A DNA stretch of 64,000 bases from Microbulbifer litoralis (lineage in GTDB: Bacteria; Pseudomonadota; Gammaproteobacteria; Pseudomonadales; Cellvibrionaceae): positions 1 to 64,000 of the forward strand of contig NZ_JALKCV010000006.1 of NCBI RefSeq assembly GCF_023634065.1, given 5' to 3'. Below the pieces are notes generated by a model. That model ran no database searches, was not told the DNA's origin, and saw nothing but the letters and a program-made list of their open reading frames with translations. The first letter of the stretch is position 1, and every line of letters starts with the position of its first letter. This document shows, piece by piece, positions 45,542 to 55,332 of the stretch. The position numbers and the translations under genes were made by a program.

Positions 45542-45570
45542 AGTGTACAAATCCATTGTGGGGGCGGCAA
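45542..45570 (-). promoter_or_regulatory. Candidate trpE promoter
   Basis: On the minus strand TTGCCG (45570-45565) and TACACT (45547-45542) are spaced by 17 bp, each matching 4 of 6 consensus bases. The G-rich heptamer array A6 ends 7 bp upstream of the -35 box. Confidence 0.45.
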
Positions 45571-45577
45571 GGGGTTC

Positions 45578-45619
45578 GGGACTCGGGACTCGGGACTCGG
45601 GACTCGGGACTCGGGACTC
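45578..45619 (+). repeat. GGGACTC heptamer array A6, 6 copies
   Basis: Six perfect copies, G-rich on the plus strand, lie immediately upstream of the predicted trpE promoter. They are followed on the plus strand by a GTAGG module. No plus-strand gene ends before this array. Confidence 0.96.
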
Positions 45620-45620
45620 A

Positions 45621-45664
45621 AGTAGGATGCGCCATGCACACCGGCCGGCCAACGGTACGCACCG
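45621..45664 (+). repeat. GTAGG-type module after array A6
   Basis: GTAGGATGCGCCATGCACACC, a short spacer and CAACGGTACGCACC align with the module after array A1 (GTAGGGTGCGCCGTGCGCACC ... CAACGGTGCGCACC), with a few changes that weaken the hairpin. Confidence 0.72.
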
Positions 45665-45799
45665 ACAGAAAAGCGCTCCTGCATTTTCTGCACTTCCGCC
45701 ATCCATGGCACTCACCCTTCGGGCGCCCTCGGCGTCCAAACTTGTTCCCGACAAATTTGTCCCGGAGGGAGAGAGTAGCTACATAGTGAATCTCGGGGG

Positions 45800-46465
45800 T
45801 TACTTGGCCAGTTGCCGCCGCAGGGCGCCGATGGTCTCGGCGTAGTTGTCGGCGCTGAAGATGGCTGAGCCGGCGACGAAGGTATCGGCGCCGGCGGCGG
45901 CGATCTCGGCGATATTGTCCTGTTTGACGCCGCCGTCGATCTCCAGGCGGATATCCAGCCCGGAGTCGTCGATCAGCCGGCGCGCCTCGCGCAGCTTGTC
46001 GAGGGTCGCGGGGATAAACTTCTGGCCGCCAAAGCCCGGATTGACGGACATCAAAAGCAGCATATCCAGCCGGTCCATCACGTACCGGGCCGCATCCAGG
46101 CCGGTGGCCGGATTGAAGACCAGGCCCGCCCTGCAACCCAGGCCCTGGATCAGCTGCAGCGAGCGGTCCACATGGCGCGAGGCCTCCGGGTGGAAAGTGA
46201 TGGAGGTGGCGCCGGCGTCGGCGAACATGCGGATCATATCGTCCACCGGCTCCACCATCAGGTGTACATCGATGGGCGCCTCCACGCCGTGTTTGCGCAG
46301 CGCCTGGCAGACCATCGGGCCGATGGTCAGGTTGGGCACATAGTGATTGTCCATCACATCGAAATGCACCCAGTCGGCACCGGCGGCCAGTACCGCGTCC
46401 ACTTCCTCGCCCAGGCGGGCGAAATCGGCAGAGAGGATGGAGGGGGCGATCTTGTAATCCGGCAT
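45800..46465 (-). CDS. rpe: Ribulose-phosphate 3-epimerase
   Basis: Rpe interconverts ribulose-5-phosphate and xylulose-5-phosphate in the pentose phosphate pathway. The 221-residue TIM barrel has [36 protein letters not shown] with metal-binding His/Asp, [13 protein letters not shown] and [11 protein letters not shown]. It is on the same strand as murU upstream (24-bp gap), so the two may be cotranscribed. Confidence 0.97.
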   Translation of the reverse strand: MPDYKIAPSILSADFARLGEEVDAVLAAGADWVHFDVMDNHYVPNLTIGPMVCQALRKHGVEAPIDVHLMVEPVDDMIRMFADAGATSITFHPEASRHVDRSLQLIQGLGCRAGLVFNPATGLDAARYVMDRLDMLLLMSVNPGFGGQKFIPATLDKLREARRLIDDSGLDIRLEIDGGVKQDNIAEIAAAGADTFVAGSAIFSADNYAETIGALRRQLAK

Positions 46466-46489
46466 TGCGGTTCCCTGTGGTTCAGAAAT

Positions 46490-47203
46490 TCATCGGCTCA
46501 GGCGCTGCTCGAGTCGCTGCAGGCGCTCGGGTGTACCCACATCGCACCAGTCGCCCTCATAGAGTTCCGCCTGCATCCTGTCCTCGTTGTGAGTAAACAC
46601 CTCGCCGAGACCGAAGCAGGCGCGGGCGCGAGGGTACTCACTCAACGCTTTCGGATCCAGCCAGCTGATCCCCGAGAAGGTATAGCGGGGCTTGGCAGTG
46701 CCGGACAGGAGCCCATTCTCGATGCCGAAATCCCCCTCCGGGTTGTGCGGCGGGTTGGGCACCATCAGCAGGCGGCCGGGGCAGCGCTCGGGCAGCGGGC
46801 GCCGCAGCCACTGGCCCAGGTCGAAGTCGCACCACACATCGCCGTTGACCACCCAGAAGGGGCGGTCGCCGAGCAGCGGCAGCGCGCGCAGGATACCGCC
46901 GGCGGTTTCCAGCGGCTCCTCCTCGACGGAGTAGCGGATCTCCAGCCCCCAGCGCGAGCCGTCGCCCAGGTGCTCGCGAATCCTGTGGCCCAGGTGGCCG
47001 AGGTTGATCACGGCGCGGCGCACACCGACTTTCGCCAGCCGCTCGATGGCATACTCGATCAGCGGTCTGCCGGCCACCGGCAGCAGGGGTTTGGGGGTCG
47101 TATCGGTCAGCGGGCGCATGCGCCTGCCAAAGCCGGCGGCCAGCACCATGGCTGCGGGGGCGTCGGATGACGCCGGTGTCTGCTCTCTGTCCATCTCGCT
47201 CAT
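46490..47203 (-). CDS. murU: N-acetylmuramate-1-phosphate uridylyltransferase
   Basis: MurU makes UDP-MurNAc from MurNAc-1-phosphate in a cell-wall recycling route that bypasses de novo UDP-MurNAc synthesis. The 237-residue nucleotidyltransferase has AMVLAAGFGRRMRPLTDTTPKPL near residue 18, LETAGGILRALPLL and VNGDVWCDFDLGQWL. It overlaps amgK by 4 bp, the partner kinase. Such proteins are often labelled mannose-1-phosphate guanylyltransferase; the amgK neighbour favours MurU. Confidence 0.9.
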   Translation of the reverse strand: MSEMDREQTPASSDAPAAMVLAAGFGRRMRPLTDTTPKPLLPVAGRPLIEYAIERLAKVGVRRAVINLGHLGHRIREHLGDGSRWGLEIRYSVEEEPLETAGGILRALPLLGDRPFWVVNGDVWCDFDLGQWLRRPLPERCPGRLLMVPNPPHNPEGDFGIENGLLSGTAKPRYTFSGISWLDPKALSEYPRARACFGLGEVFTHNEDRMQAELYEGDWCDVGTPERLQRLEQRLSR

Positions 47204-48279
47204 CGGGACTGCTTATTCAATGGTGTTCTGTGGTCGCCGGCGCTGCGGTAGTCGCGATACCAGTCCTGTTGCTCGGCCAGGGGCAGCAGCGTGGCGCGGA
47301 ACCAGTCTGCAAAGGGTTCCATCTGTGGATAGCGGCCAGCCACTTCCAGGGTGTAGCGGATCACCAGCGGCAGATCCGGCAGGTAGCCCCGCTTGCCATC
47401 GCGCAAGTAGAGGCGCGGGAACAGCCCCAGCACCTTGATATGGCGCTGCAGCCCCATCCAGTCGAACCAGCGCAGGAAAGTTTCCGGCGCCACGCCCTCC
47501 AGTATCCCCACGGATTCCGCCATGGCGGCATAGGATAGCGCCCAGCGCTCCACACTTTCCCGCGGCCAGCGCACATAGCAATCGCGCAGCAGCGAGACCA
47601 GGTCGTAGGTCACCGGCCCCCAGACCGCGTCCTGGAAATCCACCACACCCGGCCGCTCGCCGTCGCGCAATAACAGGTTGCGGCTGTGGTAATCGCGGTG
47701 CACCAGCACCCGGGGCTGCTCCGCGGCGCTGTCCAGCAGCAGGGAGAAAGTCTTCTCCAGCAGTTGCCGGTCCGCATCGGTGAGGGTATGGCCGAGCAGC
47801 TTCTCCGCCAGCCACTCCGGCAGGATACGCATCTCGGTCAGCAACAGTTCGCGGCTGTAGGGCGGGAACAGATCTCCCACCGGCGGTATCTGCTGCAGGC
47901 ACAGCAGTTCGCTCAGCATCTCGGCGTAGAGGCCCTCGACACTGTCTTCATCGAGCTGTTCATACAACAGCTGGTCGCCGAGATCCTCGAGCAGCATGAA
48001 GCCGTGCTCGACATCGGCGGCGAGCACCAGCGGTGTATGAATCCCGTAGCGGCGCAGGTGGTCGGCCACGGCCACAAAACGCGCCGGGTTGGTGCGCTCG
48101 GGCGGCGAGTCCACCGCGATCAGCGGCGGCGTCGTCCCGGTGCGGAAATAGCGGCGGAAACCCGCATCCCCGGCCAGGGTCCGCAGGTCCACGGGAGCGG
48201 CGCGATCGAGCGCGCGGCCGGACCACTGGCCCAGGGCCTGCCGCCGCCGATCTGTCACGTCTGTCAAAGGCTCATTCAT
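47200..48279 (-). CDS. amgK: N-acetylmuramate/N-acetylglucosamine kinase AmgK
   Basis: AmgK phosphorylates the anomeric position of MurNAc and GlcNAc. The 359-residue aminoglycoside-phosphotransferase-fold kinase has the catalytic loop VHRDYHSRNLLL near residue 193 and the metal aspartate in GVVDFQDAVWGP. It is divergent from lptD and overlaps murU, matching the recycling pair described in Pseudomonas. Confidence 0.92.
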   Translation of the reverse strand: MNEPLTDVTDRRRQALGQWSGRALDRAAPVDLRTLAGDAGFRRYFRTGTTPPLIAVDSPPERTNPARFVAVADHLRRYGIHTPLVLAADVEHGFMLLEDLGDQLLYEQLDEDSVEGLYAEMLSELLCLQQIPPVGDLFPPYSRELLLTEMRILPEWLAEKLLGHTLTDADRQLLEKTFSLLLDSAAEQPRVLVHRDYHSRNLLLRDGERPGVVDFQDAVWGPVTYDLVSLLRDCYVRWPRESVERWALSYAAMAESVGILEGVAPETFLRWFDWMGLQRHIKVLGLFPRLYLRDGKRGYLPDLPLVIRYTLEVAGRYPQMEPFADWFRATLLPLAEQQDWYRDYRSAGDHRTPLNKQSR

Positions 48280-48548
48280 GCGCCGCTACTACTCCACCAT
48301 AGGCCGCAGGGCCCACCTGCGGGCCCCGCATTGTAACCGTGCCGCCAACGCCGTCCAGCGAGGCGACTATATTTGCCCCAATCTGCCGACCACCGCGGAA
48401 AGAGAGTCCGCGGCGGCCCGGGTCAGTGTTATCGGGCTCTACATTCAAGTAGAATCGTCCGCTGATTTTTGCGGGTTCCGCCCGCGGGGCCCGCCGAGCG
48501 CTCCTCTCTACGGAAGAAACTCTAAAGATAGCCGGAACTATTCACCTG
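48280..48548. other. amgK-lptD divergent promoter region
   Basis: This 269-bp gap must carry promoters for both directions. TAGAAT at 48450-48455 is a possible lptD -10 box with a weak -35. A GGGCCCACCTGCGGGCCC inverted repeat near 48308-48325 lies in the amgK leader. Confidence 0.35.
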
Positions 48549-51149
48549 ATGCTGCATGCTTCCCGGTGGCGCCGCCTGGCGCTGGCCATTGGACAAATCT
48601 CGCGCCCGCGCTCCGTTGCCACAGGCCTGGCCATCGGCCTGGCCGCCGCACAGCCGCTGTGGGCCCGCGCCGCGGACGATGGCGCCGCCACCGGCCCCGA
48701 GTACAACCCCTACCTCTACCTGGACTGGCTGCCCCGCTCCCGGTTGAGCCCGCAGCAGCGCGCCACCCTGCCGGCCGCCTGCACCGGTGCCTTCGTGGCG
48801 CCGCCGCGCAACTATGCCGACGCCGACCTGCTGCCGGACGAGGCGCCGCTGCGGGCCACCGCCGACCAGTCCGAGTGGCTGGACGACGGCACCGCGCAGC
48901 TGCGCGGCAACGTGCACGTCACCCAGGGCTACCGCCAGCTGTTCGCCGATCAGGTGGACGTCAACCGCACCGATAACACCGCCTACCTTCGCGGCGCCAT
49001 CGAGATACGCGAACCGGGTATGTTAGTGCGCGGCAAGGCGGCGGAAGTTCACACCGACAGCCAGGCGGCCGCGATCGAGGATGCCACCTACGTCCTGCAC
49101 GACGACTTTATCCACGGCAGCGCCCGCTATGCGGCGCGCGAGGCCAGCGGCGAACTGACCCTGACCGAGGGCAACTACACCCGCTGCGAACCCGGCGACG
49201 AGATCTGGCGCATGACCGGCGGCCAGATCAGTATCGACAATGTCGAACGCCAGGGCGTGGCGCGCAATGTGCGCCTGGAGATCGCCGATGTGCCGGTTTT
49301 CTATTTCCCCTACCTGCGCTTCCCGGTGGGCGATGCGCGCCTGTCCGGACTGCTGTTCCCCAGTATCAGTCACAGCGACGAAAACGGCTGGGATCTTGCC
49401 GTCCCCTACTACTGGAATATCGCGCCACAAATGGATGCCACCATCGTGCCGCGCTATATCCAGCACCGCGGCAGCGGCGCCGAGGTCGAGGTGCGCCACC
49501 TGAGCACCTGGTTCAATACCGAGGTGCGCGCCGCCGGCCTGCCCGACGACAAGGGCGGCGACGACGAGGACGCGCGCGAACTGATCCAGCAGGGTTTTCC
49601 GGAAGACCTGGTACTGCCGGCCAAGGGCGAGGACCGCTGGCTGATCAACCTGGAGCAGCAGGGCGGCAACGACAGCTTCTGGCGCACCGATATCGACTAC
49701 ACCAAAGTCAGCGACCCGGATTACTTCCGCGACCTGGACACGGCCAACCTGGCCGTGTCCGCGGAGCGCAAGGTCAACCAGACAGTGCAGGGCCGCCTGT
49801 CGCTGGGTGAAAACTGGCAGGCCAGCCTGCGCTCCCAGGAATACCAGCTGCTGGAAAAAGACACTTTCGACACCTTCAGCCAGCTGCCGCGCATGGATAT
49901 CGACGGCGCCTACCGCTGGGGCAACTGGGCGCTGTCGATGGATCACCAGCTCACCCGCTTCGACCACGAAAGCACACAGACAATCCGCTATATCGCAGAT
50001 GTCGACGACCCCGACAGTGTGACCACGCGCACGCGCAACTTCATCAACGCCGACCGCCTGCGGCTCGACTATGAACTGGACTGGGACAAGCAGTGGTTGT
50101 GGGGCTATTTCACCCCGGGCGTGGCACTGCGCTATCTCGGCTACGAACTGGACGACCAGTTCCTGGCGCCGGACGTCTCCGATTCGCCGGAGGCCTCCGC
50201 CGCGCAGTTCACACTCAACACCGGGCTGTATTTCGAGCGGGACGGCAACGCCTTCGGTCGCCGCTATATACAGACGCTGGAGCCGCGGCTGTTTGCACTG
50301 GCCAGCTCCGACGCGAACCAGGAGGACTTCCTCGACCTGGGCAACAGCGCCATCGGCAATATCGATCCCAAGAGCAGCAACCTGCTGTACGACACATCGC
50401 TGTTCACCCCGAGTTTCTACCAGCTGTTCCGCGACAGCCGCTTCAACGGCAACGACCGTATCGATGACGCCGACCGGGTGGCCCTGGGCCTGACGACCCG
50501 CCTCATTGATCCCCCCAGCGGGCGCGCGCTGCTGTCCGCCAGCGCGGGGCAGATCTTCTACTCCGACGACACCCGCATCGAACTGGACGAGACCATCGTG
50601 GACTCGCCGCGCTCGGAGTTCGCGGTGGGTATCGAGAGCCGCCCGTTACAGTCACTGCGCGCGAGCAGCACGCTGATCTACGACGAAGAGGAGCACGAGC
50701 TCAACCGCGGCAGCTTCACCGTCCGCTACCTGGACGAGGATTTCCGCCTGTTCAACTTCGGCTATCGCTACCTGCGCCGCGATGAGCGCTTCGAAAACGG
50801 TAACCTGATCAGCGGCCCGGTCGAACAGCTGGACACCTCCGCGGTGGTGCCCATCAGCGCCAGCACCTCGATCCTGGCGCGGGCCAACTACGATATAACC
50901 TTTGACCGGGAACTGGAGTACATGGCCGGCGTCGAATATGACAGCTGCTGTTACCGGGCGCGCCTGGTGTGGCGCCGCTCGCTGGACAACGATCTGGCCG
51001 ACGTGGTAACTCCCGAGGAGCTGGAGTTCGACGAGGGTGTCTACCTGGAGATCCAGCTCAAAGGCCTGGCAGGCCTGGGCACTACGGTCACCCGTATGCT
51101 CAGCCAGGGCATCGCCAACTTTGATCAGAGAGAAGTACTGAAACAGTGA
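48549..51149 (+). CDS. lptD: LPS-assembly protein LptD
   Basis: LptD is the outer-membrane beta-barrel that inserts LPS at the cell surface together with LptE. The 866-residue protein has an N-terminal signal-like region, an OstA/LptA-like domain (DDGTAQLRGNVHVTQGYRQLF) and a C-terminal barrel. Cysteines near residues 78 and 217 and the pair C800-C801 (DSCCYRARL) match the four-cysteine pattern used for its disulfides. It begins the operon lptD-surA-pdxA-ksgA-apaH, overlapping surA by 4 bp. Confidence 0.95.
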   Translation: MLHASRWRRLALAIGQISRPRSVATGLAIGLAAAQPLWARAADDGAATGPEYNPYLYLDWLPRSRLSPQQRATLPAACTGAFVAPPRNYADADLLPDEAPLRATADQSEWLDDGTAQLRGNVHVTQGYRQLFADQVDVNRTDNTAYLRGAIEIREPGMLVRGKAAEVHTDSQAAAIEDATYVLHDDFIHGSARYAAREASGELTLTEGNYTRCEPGDEIWRMTGGQISIDNVERQGVARNVRLEIADVPVFYFPYLRFPVGDARLSGLLFPSISHSDENGWDLAVPYYWNIAPQMDATIVPRYIQHRGSGAEVEVRHLSTWFNTEVRAAGLPDDKGGDDEDARELIQQGFPEDLVLPAKGEDRWLINLEQQGGNDSFWRTDIDYTKVSDPDYFRDLDTANLAVSAERKVNQTVQGRLSLGENWQASLRSQEYQLLEKDTFDTFSQLPRMDIDGAYRWGNWALSMDHQLTRFDHESTQTIRYIADVDDPDSVTTRTRNFINADRLRLDYELDWDKQWLWGYFTPGVALRYLGYELDDQFLAPDVSDSPEASAAQFTLNTGLYFERDGNAFGRRYIQTLEPRLFALASSDANQEDFLDLGNSAIGNIDPKSSNLLYDTSLFTPSFYQLFRDSRFNGNDRIDDADRVALGLTTRLIDPPSGRALLSASAGQIFYSDDTRIELDETIVDSPRSEFAVGIESRPLQSLRASSTLIYDEEEHELNRGSFTVRYLDEDFRLFNFGYRYLRRDERFENGNLISGPVEQLDTSAVVPISASTSILARANYDITFDRELEYMAGVEYDSCCYRARLVWRRSLDNDLADVVTPEELEFDEGVYLEIQLKGLAGLGTTVTRMLSQGIANFDQREVLKQ

Positions 51150-52504
51150 AGAGAATAATGACTAAGTCCGCTTGCACACAGGGTCTAATGGCACGACTGG
51201 CGCTCTGCGCACTGACCGCTCTTTTGGCCCTGAACACCCACGCGCAGGTACAGACGCTGGACCGGGTGGTCGCGGTCGTCGACGACGACGTGGTCATGGC
51301 CAGCGAACTGCAGCAGCGGCTGGACACCATCGTGGCCCAGATCCAGTCGCAGAATGTACAGGCGCCGCCGATGGACGTGCTGCGCCGCCAGGTGCTGGAA
51401 CAGCTGATCATCGAGCGGCTGCAGCTGCAGATGGCCCAGCGCGCCGGCGTCACCGTCTCCGACGCCGAGCTCGACCAGGCCATCGCGCGCGTGCAGCAGA
51501 ACGCCGGCGCCAGCCCCGAGCAGTTCCGCCAGCGCCTCGCCGCCGACGGCATCTCCATGGACGCCTTCCGCCAGCAGATCCGCCAGGAACTGCTGATCCG
51601 CCGCGTCGAACAGGGCAGCGTCAACCGCCGCATCCAGATCACCGACCAGGATATCGACAACTTCCTGCGCTCCAAGGAGGGCGAATTCTGGAAATCGCCC
51701 CAGTACGAGCTGGGCCATATCCTGATCCCGGTCAACTCCAGCGCCCCCAGTGACGAGGTGAGCGAGGCGCGCAACAAGGCCGAACAGCTGGTCGAGCAGA
51801 TCCGCGGCGGCGCCGACTTCCGCCGCCTGGCGATCGCCAACTCCGCCGGCCAGAACGCCCTGCAGGGCGGTGACCTGGGCTGGCGCAAGACCGTGGAACT
51901 GCCAACCCTGTTTGCGGATGCACTCGAGGGCCACAAGGTCGGCGATGTGACCGATCCTTTCCGCAGCGACGCCGGTTTCCACATGCTCAAGATCCACGCC
52001 GAGCGCGGTTCCAACGAGCAGCTGGTGGAACAGACCAAGGTGCGCCATATCCTGGTCAAGACCTCCGCCATCCGCGATGACGACGCCGCCTACAACCTGC
52101 TGCTCGACCTGCGCCAGCAGGTACTCGACGGCGCCGACTTCGGCGAACTGGCCCGCGAACACTCCGAGGATATCGGCACCATGCTTAATGGCGGCGACCT
52201 GGGCTGGTCGAACCCCGGCCAGTTCGTGCCCGAGTTCACCCAGGCGATGGAAAACACCCCGGTGGGCGAAATCAGCATGCCGTTCCGCAGCCAGTTCGGC
52301 TGGCATATCCTGCGCGTCGACGGCCGCCGCCAGCAGGACATGACCGACCAGTACATCCGCAACCAGGCCGCCAACCTGCTGCGCAACCGCCGCTACGAGG
52401 AAGAGCTGCAGAACTGGCGCCGCGAGATTCGCGACGAGGCCTATGTGGAAATCAAGCTGCCGGAGCTGAAGGAAGACGAAGGCGAACAAAGCGATGCGCA
52501 ATGA
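51146..52504 (+). CDS. surA: Periplasmic chaperone SurA
   Basis: SurA is a periplasmic chaperone and peptidyl-prolyl isomerase that helps outer-membrane proteins, including LptD, fold. The 452-residue protein has a signal peptide ending LALNTHA, an N-terminal SurA domain ([17 protein letters not shown]) and two parvulin domains (near 175-275 and 285-385). GTG 51146 overlaps the lptD stop; ATG 51158 is an alternative start. It overlaps pdxA by 4 bp. Confidence 0.96.
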   Translation: MKRIMTKSACTQGLMARLALCALTALLALNTHAQVQTLDRVVAVVDDDVVMASELQQRLDTIVAQIQSQNVQAPPMDVLRRQVLEQLIIERLQLQMAQRAGVTVSDAELDQAIARVQQNAGASPEQFRQRLAADGISMDAFRQQIRQELLIRRVEQGSVNRRIQITDQDIDNFLRSKEGEFWKSPQYELGHILIPVNSSAPSDEVSEARNKAEQLVEQIRGGADFRRLAIANSAGQNALQGGDLGWRKTVELPTLFADALEGHKVGDVTDPFRSDAGFHMLKIHAERGSNEQLVEQTKVRHILVKTSAIRDDDAAYNLLLDLRQQVLDGADFGELAREHSEDIGTMLNGGDLGWSNPGQFVPEFTQAMENTPVGEISMPFRSQFGWHILRVDGRRQQDMTDQYIRNQAANLLRNRRYEEELQNWRREIRDEAYVEIKLPELKEDEGEQSDAQ

Positions 52505-53487
52505 TCCCCAGGATTGCCCTCACTCCCGGTGAACCCGCCGGCATCGGCCCGGAGCTGGCGGTCAGGCTGGCCGCCACCGGACATCGGGCGCAGATCGTGG
52601 CGGTCGCCGATCCGCAACTGCTCGAGGACACCGCGGCGCGGCTGCGCCAGCCCCTCGAACTGATCCCCTTCGATCCCGCGGCAGCCGCCGCGGCAACGGC
52701 CCCCGGCAGCCTGTACCTGCAGCCGCTGGCGATGGCCGGCGCCGCGTCGCCGGGCCACCTGGACAGCGCCAACGGCCCCTACGTACTCGAGACACTGCGG
52801 CGCGCCGCCGCGGGCTGCCTGTCGCGGGAATTCGATGCACTGGTGACCGGACCGGTACACAAGGGGGTGATCAACGACGCCGGGATCGCCTTCAGCGGCC
52901 ATACGGAATTCTTTGCCGACCTCGCCGGTGTCGAGCGCGTCGTGATGATGCTGGCGGCGGAGGAACTGCGTGTGGCCCTGGTCACCACCCACCTGCCGCT
53001 GAAGGATGTCAGCGCCGCGATCACCGCCGAACGGCTGGAACAGGTCGCCACCATCCTGCACCGCAGCCTGCGCAACCAGTTCCGGATCGAAAACCCGCGT
53101 ATCGGCGTCTGCGGCCTCAACCCCCACGCCGGTGAGGGCGGCCACCTGGGGCGCGAGGAAATCGACATCATCGAACCCTCACTGAACAAGCTGCGCGCCC
53201 TGGGCCTGGAACTGATCGGCCCGCTGCCGGCGGACACCCTGTTTACCCCGCCACAGCTGGCCCGCTGCGACGCGGTGCTGGCCATGTACCACGACCAGGG
53301 GCTGCCGGTGTTAAAATTCAAGGGATTCGGCCACGCGGTGAATATCACCCTCGGGCTGCCGTTTATCCGCACCTCGGTGGATCACGGTACCGCCCTCGAT
53401 ATCGCCGGCCAGGGCCTGGCCGATGGCGGCAGCCTGCAGGCGGCCCTGTCCCAGGCAATCGAGTTAGCGCGGCTGCGCCACCTGTAG
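52501..53487 (+). CDS. pdxA: 4-hydroxythreonine-4-phosphate dehydrogenase
   Basis: PdxA oxidises 4-phosphohydroxythreonine in pyridoxal phosphate synthesis. The 328-residue protein has [19 protein letters not shown] at the start, [25 protein letters not shown] and [13 protein letters not shown] with metal-binding histidines, and [12 protein letters not shown]. Its stop codon TAG is part of the left arm of a 76-bp inverted repeat that separates it from ksgA. Confidence 0.97.
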   Translation: MIPRIALTPGEPAGIGPELAVRLAATGHRAQIVAVADPQLLEDTAARLRQPLELIPFDPAAAAAATAPGSLYLQPLAMAGAASPGHLDSANGPYVLETLRRAAAGCLSREFDALVTGPVHKGVINDAGIAFSGHTEFFADLAGVERVVMMLAAEELRVALVTTHLPLKDVSAAITAERLEQVATILHRSLRNQFRIENPRIGVCGLNPHAGEGGHLGREEIDIIEPSLNKLRALGLELIGPLPADTLFTPPQLARCDAVLAMYHDQGLPVLKFKGFGHAVNITLGLPFIRTSVDHGTALDIAGQGLADGGSLQAALSQAIELARLRHL

Positions 53488-53559
53488 GATGGGCAAAGGA
53501 GTGCAGCGACGTGCCCATCACTGGCCTCCGATGGGCACGCTGCGCTTTGCCCATCCTAC
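53484..53559. repeat. 76-bp GTAGGATGGGC inverted repeat
   Basis: GTAGGATGGGCAAAG...CGTGCCCATC pairs with GATGGGCACGCTGCG...TTTGCCCATCCTAC. Repeats of this general type (GTAGGATGGGCAAAGCGCAG) are widespread small mobile elements in proteobacteria. The first TAG is the pdxA stop codon. It lies inside an operon and 24 bp before ksgA, so it may alter ksgA translation or expression. Confidence 0.88.
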
Positions 53560-53583
53560 GAAAACCAAGCGAATAATTTTTTG

Positions 53584-54384
53584 ATGGACAACTTTTTCGA
53601 ACACAGGGCGCGCAAGCGCTTCGGCCAGAATTTTCTGGTGGATGAAAATATCATCGAAAAGATCGTGCGCGCGATCGCCCCCAAAGAGAGCGACCACCTG
53701 GTGGAAATCGGCCCCGGCCAGGGCGCCATTACCCGACTGCTGCTGCAGCGCTGCCCGTCGCTGACCGCAGTGGAGCTGGACCGGGACCTGATCCCGCTGC
53801 TGCAGTTCAAGTTTCGCGACTACCCGGCATTCAGCATCATCGAGCGCGATGCGCTCAAATTCGACTTCGGCGAACTGGCCGGAGAGCGGCCGCTGCGTAT
53901 CGTCGGCAACCTGCCCTACAACATCTCCACGCCGCTGCTCTTCCACCTGCTCGGCTTCCGCGGCAAGGTGCAGGATATGCACTTCATGCTGCAGAAGGAG
54001 GTGGTCGATCGGCTCAGCGCCGCACCGGGCAACAAGTCCTACGGCCGCCTGAGCGTCATGGTGCAGTATCACTGCCGCGTACAGGGTTTGTTCCCGGTGC
54101 CGCCGCAGTCCTTTCGCCCGGCGCCCAAAGTCGAATCCGCCATCGTGCGGCTGGTCCCCCACGCGCAGCCGCCCCACCCGGCCAAAGACGAGCCGCTGCT
54201 CGAACGCATCGTCAACGTGGCCTTCCAGCAGCGTCGCAAGACATTGCGCAACGCACTGAAACCGCTGTTCCCCGAGCTCGACGCCGACAGCCTGCCGGTG
54301 GATGCCGGCCGCCGACCGGAGACCCTGAGCGTGCAGGAATTTGTGGAACTGGCAAACTACTGCGCAGATCTCGAAGAGCAATAA
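53584..54384 (+). CDS. ksgA: 16S rRNA dimethyladenosine transferase
   Basis: KsgA (RsmA) dimethylates two adjacent adenosines near the 3' end of 16S rRNA. The 266-residue protein has RKRFGQNFLVDENIIEKIV, the SAM motif LVEIGPGQGAITRLLLQ, and the catalytic NLPYN of VGNLPYNISTPLLFHLL. The ATG at 53584 has no clear Shine-Dalgarno, possibly because the upstream inverted repeat replaced it. It is followed after 19 bp by apaH; apaG, usual here, is missing. Confidence 0.96.
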   Translation: MDNFFEHRARKRFGQNFLVDENIIEKIVRAIAPKESDHLVEIGPGQGAITRLLLQRCPSLTAVELDRDLIPLLQFKFRDYPAFSIIERDALKFDFGELAGERPLRIVGNLPYNISTPLLFHLLGFRGKVQDMHFMLQKEVVDRLSAAPGNKSYGRLSVMVQYHCRVQGLFPVPPQSFRPAPKVESAIVRLVPHAQPPHPAKDEPLLERIVNVAFQQRRKTLRNALKPLFPELDADSLPVDAGRRPETLSVQEFVELANYCADLEEQ

Positions 54385-54403
54385 AAGATTCCGGGGGAGT
54401 GTT

Positions 54404-55216
54404 TTGGCCACCTATGCCATCGGCGATATCCAGGGTTGTTTCGAACCGCTGCAACGGCTGCTGAAGAAAATCCACTTTCGCCCGGAGCGCGACAAACTCT
54501 GGCTCGCGGGCGACATGGTCCACCGCGGCCACGACAGCCTCGGCACCCTGCGTTTCCTGTACGAACACCGCCACCAGGTCACCGCCGTACTCGGCAACCA
54601 CGACCTGCACCTGTTGGCCCTGGCCCACGGCGCCAAGCGGCTGACGGACAGGGAGCACGACCTGGCCAAAATCCTGCGCGCCAGGGACGCCGACCGGTTG
54701 CTGACCTGGCTGCAGGAACTGCCGCTGGTGGTACACAAAAAAGGCTTCACCATGGTACACGCCGGCATCCCGCCGATCTGGAGTGTCACCAAGGCGCTGG
54801 AGCTGTCCCGGGAAGTGCACAAAGCACTGTCTGACGACGCCCTGGCCAAGGCCTTTTTCTACGGCATGTACGGCAACGAACCCCACTGCTGGAGCGATCA
54901 CCTGCTGGGTATCGAACGGCTGCGTTCCATTACCAACTATTTCACCCGCATGCGCTTCTGCCGGGCCGACGGCACCCTGGACCTGGTCACCAAGCGCGGC
55001 CCGCAGGCGGAACACGGCGACTACAAACCCTGGTTCAGCTTTCCCGCCAGGAAAACCAGGAACGACAAAATCATTTTCGGCCACTGGGCCGCGCTGGAAG
55101 GCCGCGCGGACACGAAGAATGTCTACGCACTGGATACCGGCTGTGTCTGGGGCGGATACCTGACGGCAATGCGGCTTTCCGATGAAACGTTTTTCTGTGC
55201 GGATTGCAGCCTCTGA
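54404..55216 (+). CDS. apaH: Diadenosine tetraphosphatase ApaH
   Basis: ApaH hydrolyses Ap4A to two ADP and also removes Np4 caps from RNA. I choose a TTG start at 54404 (protein begins MATYAIGDIQGCFEPL, 270 residues) with GGGGGAG just upstream; upstream in-frame codons would overlap ksgA. Metal-binding phosphoesterase motifs GDIQGC, GDMVHRGHDS and GNHDLHLL are present, as is HAGIPPIWS. Length is near the family norm. Confidence 0.92.
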   Translation: MATYAIGDIQGCFEPLQRLLKKIHFRPERDKLWLAGDMVHRGHDSLGTLRFLYEHRHQVTAVLGNHDLHLLALAHGAKRLTDREHDLAKILRARDADRLLTWLQELPLVVHKKGFTMVHAGIPPIWSVTKALELSREVHKALSDDALAKAFFYGMYGNEPHCWSDHLLGIERLRSITNYFTRMRFCRADGTLDLVTKRGPQAEHGDYKPWFSFPARKTRNDKIIFGHWAALEGRADTKNVYALDTGCVWGGYLTAMRLSDETFFCADCSL

Positions 55217-55332
55217 CGCCCTGTGCCCTGTTTTTCAATCGGCGCTTTAGTACTCAGTACGGTGGACAGCGAATTTTTCCTGCCGGACAACGGCGATATC
55301 CGGGCGAAGTATGATTCCCCGTTGCGCCGACG

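Larger units (their letters stand above)
45358..45799. other. rpe-trpE intergenic region
   Basis: This 442-bp gap, where Pseudomonas carries gph, holds a candidate trpE promoter, heptamer array A6 and a GTAGG module. A perfect 12-bp palindrome GACAAATTTGTC lies at 45750-45761 near the rpe stop. The leader has a 14-codon frame without tryptophan. No further gene is supported. Confidence 0.6.
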
